Assembly: GCA_027924585.1 (NCBI GenBank)
Contig: BSBM01002103.1
Location: 673,001 to 737,000 of the forward strand
DNA: 64,000 bases
From: Larix kaempferi
Taxonomy: Eukaryota; Streptophyta; Pinopsida; Pinales; Pinaceae
Reading direction: 5' to 3'
Shown here: piece after piece, positions 21,854-32,430 of the stretch
Layout: each line of letters opens with the position of its first letter
Position numbering within the stretch: the first letter of the stretch is position 1
Made by a program: the position numbers and the translations under genes
Notes under the pieces: model-generated
Told to the model about the DNA's origin: nothing
Database searches by the model: none
What the model saw: the letters and a program-made list of their open reading frames with translations, nothing else

Positions 21854-23250
21854 ATGTAATACCCCGACTTTGAGCCCATGATAATATGTACTTGTTATTT
21901 GATTTGTTATTATGGAACTAGGTGCTGAGACTATGGTCTATAGACATCATTTAAATAAATAAATATCTGGTTCAACATGGACAACTAACAAAAATGGGGG
22001 ACCTTGGACTCGATATGTGAGGGGGAATGGGGGATTCCTAGTGCACTCTAGACTTGATGACCACCCAAACACTTGATTATGGAACCAAACTTACCCTTTT
22101 GGACCTTATTGATGTTTTTTAACTACCTCATGAAGGTTTGGTAGCTCCACTTGTACTAGTGCACCCTCTTGAGAGATTGGTGGGCCCCACTTGGAGATAG
22201 CACCCTTTCTCCACTACTCATGGGAGAGGATCCATATTTTTTTATTGCATGCCATTTATTACACCTAATTGAATCCCTATCTCACCTCCCATTACCAATC
22301 TCACCCTCCTTGGCCTCCACTCCTCATTTTTTAGTAACTCCTCTCATTTTTCTATTCCTGGAAAATGGAATCTACCTCAACTTAACCTCTACTTAACCCC
22401 AACTCAAGTTAACCTCCTGGAATTCAAATTTCCTCCATTATTCTATCCATTAATTCAAATTTCCTCCTTCATCTATAAAACCAAGTGCTACCTTCCTTGG
22501 GAACAATTACCAGTTACCTCAGTCATGTTATGTGATCTATTCATGCTAGTGTGAGGAATGATGCTATGAGAGCTATGTGAATTGTGAACCATTTATAGAG
22601 ATTATTTTCCATTGTTGAGACAACAAGAGGTCATCACTCCCATTCCTTATCTCTTCCCCATATCGTCACGTAAATCCTAGGAAGAATGAGATTTCATAAG
22701 GGACTTGTGTAGTGAAGGGAGTCACATTCCACTAGGTAGTGTAGATAGAGGGAGAAGTAGATTGTGAAAGGATTGAGTTGTGTTTCTTAAGATGATATTA
22801 AGATATTCCTTTACTTGAGTGTACCCTTCCTTTGGATTCCATGGCATCATCTCAAGGGTGGCTTGTCCAAGTAAGATTTGGTTGGACTATGCCTACGACT
22901 TGGAGGAAAGTTGTCATGTTGAAGCTAGTTACTCTTCAATAAGATAAGTACTCTATCATATGTTTATTCACGTGTTTATATTTTTTGTATATCTCTAGTA
23001 ATGAACCCTTGGTTGTTGTTATAAACTCTATTTGAATAGATGTTCATTTGATCAATGATCGGATGCAGGATCAGATATTTTTCTACTTGCAATATTTCTT
23101 ACAATCTTTGTTTATGAGATCTGAAAGATAGATATATGTTACAGAAGCTTATGCTCTATTTATACTCTATATATTATGTAGCTAATGTTCCCTTGGAGGT
23201 TGAGTAAACTCTGATTTGGTTTATGGATTTTTATGCTAACCTTTGGATGT
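21854..23250 (+). repeat. Element A 3' LTR (start certain, end uncertain)
   Basis: The start TGTAATACCCCGACTTTGAG after the polypurine tract is typical of plant chromovirus LTRs. A TATA box candidate CTATAAAACC lies near 22473. I find no matching CGGGGTATTACA-like end, and the 5' LTR is outside the window, so the right limit is a guess. Confidence 0.6.
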
Positions 23251-24958
23251 AGGTTGAATGGCTTCTCTTCGGTCTCTTGTGAGCATTCTGTCCTTCTTCT
23301 CTAAATTATAATTCTTCTTCAGTACATGGAAGCCTTCACACCTAATGTAAAGAGCATATGGCTGTAGAAAAAACTTCTAAACCTGATTTGATAAGCACTT
23401 AATGGCAGTAGATGGCATCCCCTAAACCGAAAACCAATAACACTTACATAACTTAAACTAACACACCAAGAATTGGAAATCTATTAATGATTACATGTCA
23501 AACTCTAACTTTGTCTTATTTGGTTTATTTGGATTTTCATGGAATCCCATATATATGTTAATAATGTTTAGTTACATGGTAAATTATAGGTTCAAGTAGG
23601 ATTGCATTCATGCTTGCATTGCATGTGCATCAGAGGGAATGATATGCATTTTTTATGCATTTCATTTAAAAGGGATGTATGTTTATTTATTTTGCATTTA
23701 GACATGTTGGCTTAGACTTATATCCCTTATTCCAATGTTCATTACCTTGACTCATCCCTCTCCCCATGGTTCCGAGGTGTTTAGCAGTGTCGGGGACACC
23801 GCACCAGACTAGCGCACTTTCCTTCTTGTACGCTCTTGCAGAGCATGCTTCTCATCGGAAGTCCACACGTCTCTGCTCGCATCCACATCCCACACTCTAT
23901 ACGCAACATGGTACCATCTAGAATATCCAATGTTACTTGGAAGATCCTTAAGCCAGCATGGGAGCCTATCGCACCCCAAGTGGTCTATAAAATACATGTT
24001 TATTCATCCACCACACCATGGATTCTAAGTTGTTTTTGTGTTTGCATCCTACGAATTACAACCAATGGCGTCCACAGCTGTAGAGAATGATCCTAAAAAG
24101 TTGTTCTGTTTTCCACTAATTCCCCTGTTGAAGCGATCGCTATTGAAACAAAGGCCTACATGTTTAAATATACCAAGAAATTGAAGACTCCCAAGGAATT
24201 CTTCAATCCTTCCTACTTATACTCCAGGTTCTTTTCTAGGAAATCTCTCCTCTACATTTTCTCATGCTTGTCTATTTATGGCAAATTAAATGCCTTTTAA
24301 ATGAAAAATAATAATTTTTTTGTGTTTTTCATGTGAGGCTCTCTTCCCATATAAGTTAAGTCAACACACATATTTTTTTTTGGCTTTAATTATTTTTATA
24401 TTTGGTACCATTGAAAGTATTATTATATTGTCTAGTGATTTTGTTGTCTGCATGAGGGTTTGAAGGATCTCTTTGTTCCACGATGGGGATTCATTCAAGG
24501 CCTTTTAATTCTTTGTTTGTATTTTGTCCCACTTTGTGGTTTTTCTTTTGTATAGATATTATACTTCCCAGAGCTTGTTATATCATTAATTTTTTACTGG
24601 ATTTTGTAGTTCTCACAACAATTTTTACCGACTTTTGTAGTATGTTTTATATCATATTGTATGTGTAAGACTCTGTTTTTAATAGCTTGCTACATATTGA
24701 AGCTTCCTTCATTTTTGGGTTGCATGTATTGTAAACCCACAAAAGACTTTGAAATTTAATGAACGAATAATCATCTCAATTCTTTACTAATTTTATTGGA
24801 AATAAACCCTATAGATTTTGTATTCTTAAATTTTCATAGCACATAGCATGACAATGTCTGTTGCTACACAAACTTGATTGCATGTTATTTTCTATTGGTT
24901 TGATTAATTGCCATTTTGAATGTGTCTTAATGTTGAATATTGTTTGGTAGTAAATAAT
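23251..24958. other. Non-coding interval, nothing assigned
   Basis: No domain, tRNA box, LTR end or sustained frame was found. The part at 23760-24080 is less AT-rich than its surroundings but has no recognisable content. Part of it may still be element A's LTR. Confidence 0.4.
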
Positions 24959-26925
24959 TGGTTATGTGTCTGGATTATGGTCGTCTCCTGACACTAGGCT
25001 CTAATCCAACTAGGAAATGGTTCATTTCAGGGGGAGGCAATATCGCTCCCTGGATTTGGAACCCCATTCTACATGTAAGGAATATCGATAAGTTGAAGAC
25101 TCAAATCATATCTCGATCTATACAGGAAGTGATAACAAATAAGGAATAGGAACTCAACAACATACCAATACCCAATTGAGAGTATCTGCAGGGAAAAATA
25201 TTCTAGAAAGCAACCGTCATATGACAGGGAAGATGTATTCCTAAAGAAGAGAGTACTCTAAGTTATGAAGTTACATCATATATCATAAACCAAAGAATCC
25301 AATACATGAAGGATCATGTTGTGATCGAAAATTTATTAGGAATTTGACCCACAAAATTAGCCTTGATCTACCAAGGCCCATTATGACCTAAGGTTGGGTT
25401 CTAAAGGATTTTTTATAGTCATTTCACAAGTCTGGAAGATAAAAGACTACATATTCGAAAATTGACCCTACGTTTTCAACTTAGTGGGTCTATAAATTCA
25501 GTTTTGGATGGATAAGTTTATCCCATAGAAGTAAGAATTCACCCATGCCCCTATTTGGATCCATTTGCCTTCACTATCATGGGAGTATTAGGACCTTGAA
25601 TTCGCTAATAATCCAAACCTTGGATTATTAGCATATACCATTTAGATGCAGGAAGTTCCATGAAAATGTCCGTTTATTTTAGGGTTGTCCCTTAAACATT
25701 ATGCCTCTACAACTGAACAATGTCCCATAGGTAGATGGGGATGGGTACACCAAAGTAGTGAACAGAAGTAAGAAACCAATAAATCTTGTGAATCCAAAGA
25801 AACCAAAAAAAGGGGAAACAAGAAACCAATATGAATCCCTTAGTAACATCTAAGAGGAGGAAATAGAATTGGGGACAGTAGAACAATCAGTACTCGCAAG
25901 ACTAATCTACAACATAAGAAGCAATTTATTAATGATGTGACCGATACATCTCACAAAAAGAAAGGGGAAATTTCAATGGAAGTTACTTCATGCTCATGTA
26001 TGATATCCAACCCTAAGGATGGGGAGGACATGGATCTAGGAGAACTAGATCTTTAGAATACAAGACCATAAATCGATCCTTGCAAAGTAAATTCAGTTTT
26101 TTAAAGAAGATTTACTGAAATCAAGAGCTAAAGATACGTTAGGGGAAGGAACTACCAAGTTAAAAGAGACAAAATGAGGTCTAAAAGAAGAAATACAAAG
26201 GGGACAAAAAACCAATAAGCAATGGATCAAAGAGATAAGAGAACAACTTGCCAATTTGGGGTAATACACCCAGTTCATAGAAATATTCTCATCCAACCCC
26301 AATACCTCCCAATGAAGATCATCTCATGGAATATAAGGGGAATCAACGGGAAATAAAAGCACATTATGTTGAGGAACAAAACCAAATAGGAACAACCCAT
26401 GGTTCTAATGCTACAAGAAAGAAAATGCAACAATGACCTACTTTATAAACTAAATTCAATGATATGGAAAGGATCAAAGTCCATGCAAATAGAATCTAGT
26501 GGAACAACATGTGGCCTAGCTATGCTCTAGAACCAAAATAAATCCTTATGGATAAATTCATAGTTATGGGTCAGTCTCTCACAACAAATTTCGAAACAAT
26601 TGGATCAAATCTAGAAGGATGCATCTCCAATGTGTATGGACCACACACTCTTCCTCAAAAAATTCATTTTTTAGAATCACTAAGCTAGCTAGCAGTGACT
26701 AAAGGGAGTGATAGAAGGATCCTCGGGGGATACTCAAACATAATCACTTCTCTTGTAGAAAGGAAATGAGGTGGACATCGGTTGGAAATAGACATTTATT
26801 TATTCAAAGAGACTCTACATCAAGCTAACTTGGTGGATTTGAACACATATAATGGCACTTATACATGGAATAACAAGTGGGGTGGAGAAAACCAAATTGC
26901 TTCCAGATTGGTTAGTTTAAATTCA
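24959..26925 (+). pseudogene. L1-type LINE, ORF1 and start of endonuclease, truncated
   Basis: ORF1 remains show a DUF4283-like region (about 25410-25560: HFTSLEDKRLHIRK followed by IHPCPYLDPFAF in shifting frames) and a decayed zinc knuckle near 25650-25690. Endonuclease starts at ATG 26312 with MKIISWNIRGING, then MLQERKCNN and NTYNGTYTWNNKWGGENQI at about 26840-26900, the classic plant L1 order. RT is absent: homology ends near 26925 where sequence related to element D begins. Stops and frameshifts are frequent, so this is an old 3'-truncated or recombined copy. Confidence 0.78.
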
Positions 26926-27329
26926 TCCTCTCTGGGTAAGGGGGTGGCTGCGTGTTTTATGCAGGCTGTGACTGAGTGAAAGGTTGTAGAGGGATATGTG
27001 GATGGTCAACATGATGATCTTGGGAATTATGTATTATAGGTGGTGGGACTTCTCATTGTTCATCTTCCTCAGAGACAGTCACGAAAGAAGTCTTTTTATT
27101 GAGGGTCCTCCCTTATTGTATGTGAATATACTGATAGTCTATGGAGGAAATTGAATAAGTGCAAACGTCGGTTGTGTCAGCAATGTAGGTAGGTTGTGTT
27201 TTTTTATTATTTGGTTTAGATGTAGGTTTTGTAGGAAATTATGGTCATGGAGGTGGACTATTTGCAGGAAACTGGATATGTTTCTACGAGGGCAATTGAA
27301 AAGGAAACACTTGTGGATGTGGGAGAAAA
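26926..27329. other. Junction region between LINE and element D
   Basis: No domain is recognisable. The minus strand could still be the low-complexity end of D's gag. No target duplication was found at the LINE boundary. Confidence 0.35.
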
Positions 27330-28184
27330 TGTGAGGGATTTGGATGCTAATTTATAAGGGAAGGACTCCTCCACCTTTGCTTCCATGAATATTTCCAAGG
27401 TGGTGGGGTCACCCATTGTTGTTGAGTCATAATGAGGTGCCAAGTTTGAGACAGATGTTGCATTTGTGGGTTAGTCTAATAAGGATTATAAGACTACAAG
27501 AATTATGGGGACATACTTGGAGGACGAGGCTTCCACAATCATTTTTGAGTGACGAGGAAAACCTACTCACTTTTTACATTAGTTCCCTAGTAAACTACTT
27601 TAAATCCCGAAAGAGAAGGACAACTCCTAGTGGGATTCTCAAATTCTCAAATTTCACAAATCTCAAGTTTATCCAATGAGAAATCCTTTAAAGGATGCTT
27701 TTTTATGCATTTGGCATAATATAGATGAAGCTAATTCCTACTCTTCCAACTTCTTCTTGATATTCATTGTGTCCAGATGTGAACTTAAGGAGATGTGTAT
27801 ATCATTTATAAATTATTCTGACATATTACCAATTTCTACTCGAGTGGCGCCTCCTCAAAGTGTTCTGGTGACTCTATTCATTATTTCCCTTGGCCCTTTT
27901 CCTGGTTTGGAGGTTCCTCGTGAATATATTTTACAAAGATAACATATATCACTGTATTTGAGATGGGATACATCTCCAAACCCCGTCAAATTTAAAAATC
28001 CAATGCACTATTCCTTGATCCCTCGTAGTAAAAGAATCTGTAGGGTTTCATCATCCAATGTGATTTTTCTTGACCACTGCAAGTTATACTGGAACCATTC
28101 CACGTAATATTCCAAAATGTCATCTTATTTTTGTGTCATCTTGAAGAAGGATTTATTTTGATCTTTGTCCTTGCAATAGTCCTG
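27330..28184 (-). pseudogene. Element D gag, distal half
   Basis: From 28184 downward the minus strand reads YQDYCKDKDQNKSFFKMTQK, EYYVEWFQYNLQ, DDETLQILLLRGI (the Retrotrans_gag core), then STSKPGKGPRE-like basic sequence, remnants of Cys-His knuckles (27660-27700 and about 27640) and a Gln/Trp/Pro-rich tail. It is the direct continuation of the gag interrupted at 30196. It belongs to a Ty3 element of the Athila/Tat type by gag wording and primer site. Numerous stops are present. Confidence 0.78.
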
Positions 28185-28189
28185 ATATT
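28185..28189. repeat. Target duplication of solo LTR C, left (ATATT)
   Basis: ATATT here and at 30196-30200 flank the solo LTR. The surrounding A-run makes alternatives up to 8 bp possible, but 5 bp with CCAAAA as the LTR end matches element B. Confidence 0.7.
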
Positions 28190-30195
28190 TTTTGGCACGC
28201 AGGAATACTCGGGGTTCATCATATATTCCACAAACAAATCCCAAGACACTGTCCCTTTTGGAATCACTTGCGAGCAAGCGAAGTCTCACCTGAGGTATCT
28301 AGGGGGACTGCAGGGACCAATTTTCCACGGTGTTGAAGAGATGTGAACATTCATATAAAATATCTACCATACATTCAATTACTGCACAATACAATATAAA
28401 TAAATCATGGTAATATATAACACATTCATAATAGCAACTCAACATAGCATCCAGGTGTGCATTAAACATATGCATTTATCACATTTGAGACAATTGTAAA
28501 GTACAAAAAATAGAGGTACTCATTCTCATTACTAATGGAACAATCTTACATAACTTGCGCAGTGCTCAACCATTCTCTATTACATACTTCAACTACTCAA
28601 CATTACATAGAAAAACAACGACCTATGAACATACAATAGAACATAATTCATGAGTGACACTTCCTTAGCATGAGTAACATAATTTCAGCCAAAACAAATT
28701 CTCTTCAACCCTTAAAACCCTTACATATTTATACATCACAACATGGGCTATGTTGGTTTACTCTAGGATGACACGGGTTCGACGAAGTTCTTCTTGTAGA
28801 CCCAACAAAATCCCCTTCACTGGCCCTTTCGGCTTCAACCTATGAACAGGATGAATTCTCACTCGAAGCGAAGATGGGTGGTTACAGAATCAGGTTTCTG
28901 TAACCTCGGTGATGTGCAGTTGTGTTATGTGATCTTGTAATGCACTCCTTGCTTAATACATACTTACATAACAATACCAACATGTAACTGTGCACTTTGC
29001 AGTTATCTATAACCTACAAACTTCGTTGAATCGTTTCTATCTTTACTCTTATAACTACATATTCATCATACTTAACATGACTTCACAACATTCATACATG
29101 CGTGTTTCACTTACTTAACATATCATTCTCATTCAGATGCATATGAAAGAAAATGTATAAGCATAATCATACATTAACACAAAGCATATCATAGATTCAC
29201 ACACATACACATGGATTTACATGGTTCACCCCCCAGATGGGAGCTACATCCACAGGAACTGTTATTATATTACTTGGAAGCGGTAACAGTTCCATTCTAC
29301 ACACTCAGTTATAGACTCTTCTCTACAATAGATATCCATGCACTTAGCTGCATAGTCTTCTCTACAATAGATCTCTGCGCACACAGCTGCAGAGTCTTCT
29401 CTACAATAGATCTCTGCGCACTCAACTGTAGAGTCTTCTCTACAATAGATATCTTCCCACACAACTGCAAAATATTTTCTCTCTTAGATATCTCTCAGTC
29501 TAGATCTAACATCTACAATCTCTAACAATCACCAACCAATAACAACCCTTACTTATACAAAATTTCCCTTTTTATAGATGTGCCCAAAGGTCACATCTTT
29601 ACAATAACTATGGGCCAACCCCCATAGTACCCTTAAACCCAAAATGGCATGGCTCTCCTGTTGACCAAGATTTTCCTTAACTTCACTAGAGCTCTATTGT
29701 CCTTTTGTGCCGCTTCTTCCGACTTTGACACTTCGTCTGACAGTCGCATTTCTGACTGCGCAGCTCTGACTCTATAGTGGCGCGTCCTTTGCACCATATC
29801 ACTTCTTTACTCTCCGCTTCTGTAGCTGACAGTTTTCCTCTTCATCCATAACTGCTCCAACTACCTCTGGTCGTCCTTAGTACTTCGTCTTTACTAAGGG
29901 GACAGGTCCTTTCTTTTCAACTTCACTTCGCTCCATACCCTGCTCCCGGGAATTGCGGAGCTGCTTCTCCCAAAACTGGTTAATGTTAGGTTTCACCTAA
30001 CTGTACCTTTGTTATCAAAACTTCCTGCACTTGGGCTACGCCCAACAGGATAAGCCTATTACAAAGTGGAAAAAACACATAACTAAATTCTAACTAACTT
30101 CCGCCTCTTGCGTGGGTTTGGTCCAATTGTTGAGTTGTTCCATAGTCCATATCTGGTGCGTGACTTTCAAGACTGGTCTAAAACCCGCTCCAACA
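28190..30195 (-). mobile_element. Solo LTR C (2,006 bp) inside element D gag
   Basis: On the minus strand it begins TGTTGGAGCGGG at 30195 and ends GTGCCAAAA at 28190. Neither end recurs inside, so it is a single LTR left after recombination. A minus-strand TATA box CTATAAAAAGG lies at about 29568-29578. It contains a 39-bp minisatellite. No protein domain was found. Removing it with one duplication restores the gag peptide AFLQKYQDYCKD. Confidence 0.82.
29318..29512. repeat. 39-bp minisatellite in solo LTR C
   Basis: The word CTTCTCTACAATAGAT recurs at 29318, 29357, 29396 and 29435, exactly 39 bp apart, with a decayed fifth unit near 29475. Because 39 is 13 codons, open frames persist on both strands as 13-residue repeats, but this is repeat-driven and not evidence of a gene. 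Confidence 0.9.
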
Positions 30196-30200
30196 ATATT
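30196..30200. repeat. Target duplication of solo LTR C, right (ATATT)
   Basis: Matches 28185-28189. Confidence 0.7.
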
Positions 30201-30611
30201 TTTGCAGGAATGCTTTCTTCATTCTGCTCATGTATCAATGTCCCCATCGAGCCCCATGAACCAATGGAGTTTTATGTTCTTTAGCGTGGAAGGGCACAAT
30301 TTTAATTTTTGATCATTCGATAGATAATCATAACTTCTACAAAGAACATTGAATTCGAAAAGGAACATATCAGGGTCTTCACTGGACATCCCGTTAAAAT
30401 TTGGTATGAATGATGGAGGGATGTTTTTCATCTATGCCATAGTCTCGGCTTCAAGATTCCTTATTGGAAATTTGAACCTAACGACCTCTCCTCTAGCATA
30501 TCCTATCCCTTCTTCTCCTACCATGTTCCTCCCAAATTATTTAAATCCTTGGAGTGTTGTTGATTCTGTAGAGGAAGGAGAATCTATTGGCTCTGTTATT
30601 GGATTTGACTA
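30201..30611 (-). pseudogene. Element D gag, proximal half
   Basis: The minus strand reads GEEGIGYARGEVVRFKFPI, IPPSFIPNFNGMSSEDPD, FLFEFNVLCRSYDYLSNDQK, LKLCPSTLKNIKLHWFMGL and ends AFLQKY at the solo LTR. This is the N-terminal Retrotrans_gag segment of plant Ty3 elements; gag forms the virus-like particle. Two or three stops interrupt it. Its second half is at 28184-27330. Confidence 0.82.
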
Positions 30612-31227
30612 GAATTCTATATCGGGTTTCTCATTGAGAAGCTCTTATGTGTTAGCAAATTTTGCAATAGGAAATATAATTTCTTCTTGGACTGAGGCAA
30701 CAACTACTACTATATGATCAATTGAGTATCTTGATTCCACCATTAAAGTTATATGTTTATTTTTGTTTGTAGTGTTGGATGTAGGTGTCCTTTTTTGGAA
30801 ATTGGCACTCCCCAAGCCTTCTCCTTTTATTGTTTTTCCTGCACTATCAGTATCTTTTGGGGTTTTGACAATGCTAATAAATCGTCCATGACAATCTCTT
30901 TCTATTCATGAATCAAAACAAAATTTTAAAGCTACAATATCTTGAAATTGGAAGAAAAAAGGACTTGCTACAGTATCTCTATAGTGAATGTGCATGTTCT
31001 TACATCTCGTCTCACCGTCATGTTTTCCTGTATCTGAGATTATGCAAAAGAAGGTAAAAACAATGCAAAAACCTTATGTTAAATAAATAGTGCTAACAAT
31101 GAAGATACTACAGAAACCTTAGTAAGAAATGCAATATAGAAAAAAATAATGTAAACTTCAAACTACTATAGCTAGAATGATCCTATTATGCAAACCAAGG
31201 CCAAGTTTTCCAGTGGTTGTTGGTAAC
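30612..31227 (-). other. Element D leader / gag N-terminal region
   Basis: Between the primer site and the recognisable gag there is no clear domain. It is likely the untranslated leader plus a decayed N-terminus. Confidence 0.45.
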
Positions 31228-31245
31228 TCCCTAGCGGCGATGCCA
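31228..31245 (-). other. Element D primer-binding site (Asp-tRNA-like)
   Basis: The minus strand reads TGGCATCGCCGCTAGGGA, close to the TGGCGCCGTTGCCGGGGA site seen in many plant Athila/Tat elements. Position and orientation agree with the gag at 30611-30201. Confidence 0.72.
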
Positions 31246-32430
31246 AAATTAAGGGATTTTTAATTACATCATAATTACTTAGAAAGTCAAACAAAAGTTT
31301 GTGTATTAATTTATCAACTCATGGTCCTATAAGAACTTGTGAGTTACTGTGCATTGTATATGCAAGTCACAGTTTCCCTTGCATTGGTTTTGATACTATG
31401 AAGTTGTAGTTTATGTGATTTACTCATAACTATGGTAATATTAATGAAAAATCATCATGGCAAGAGGCTTTGTCACTAAGATCTAAGATATAGAATAAAT
31501 CAATCAACGTATAGTAAATTTGTAGATTAAGCACACTTATATTGCAGAAAAAATGTTGTGCTTGATTCACTCTAAATCGCAAGAATTGAAATTATGTTAT
31601 GTTAAAAGTAAATCCACTCTTGTGGGATTTAAAAGGAACACTGTACTGAAATGAAAAGTGCACATTTGCATATGAAAATCAACTAATTGCAGAAATAGCT
31701 AGTTCTTACCAAACTATTGATTGATGTTTTACTCATTGCGACAGTTCAATTGATCACTACAACTTCATCCATAAGATGATTCTTCCTTAAAAACACAAAT
31801 TAATAAAAGTGAGAAAGATGTAGATTATGAAATGAAACAATAATTTCGATAAAAGAATGGCAATTGTGCTTGCAATCAAAATACCTTTACTAGAATTGCA
31901 TATGAAAATCATTAAACTCATATCACACAAATGCAATTAAATAAAATCACTCTTTATGCTAACCTATTGCATAAAAACACAATAACAACACAAGTTAGCC
32001 AGAGTGGGACTTGCCTCCTAGATAGGGTGTTGTGGGTATCCTACAATAGAAGATGAAAAAAAATCAAGCACACTTATTACCAGCATAATCCAATCCACAC
32101 ATTTGATTAAAGCACAAGAGTATGCTACAGAACTTTAATACAAATTCTCTTCACTATTATGGTTGAGCTTGACTAGCTTTTCACACATAGGATATTTTCT
32201 TATATAGTGATCCCCTGAATATCTATATTTAAGATGTTTTGGACGTACTCGAAAATTGTGTATTTTCAAGTTGTCCATCATAACTATCAAATAACAAAGT
32301 CATATAATTAGGAATCCTAATTAAGAGTACGACTGACTAAAATTGTATTTGCAAATGTATTTATTACAAAACATAAATGATCGTTTAAACTATTTACTAA
32401 AAATACATGTCAGGTGTCACGCAATTGAAT
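31246..32430 (-). repeat. Element D 5' LTR (outer limit uncertain)
   Basis: The LTR must end at 31246-31248 next to the primer site. A minus-strand CTATATAAG at about 32194-32206 is a plausible TATA box. No second copy is in the window, so the right limit is approximate. Confidence 0.5.

Noticed and set aside
29211-29525. 104-codon Cys-rich repeat protein
   Set aside because: The frame results from a 39-bp minisatellite and is equally open on the other strand.
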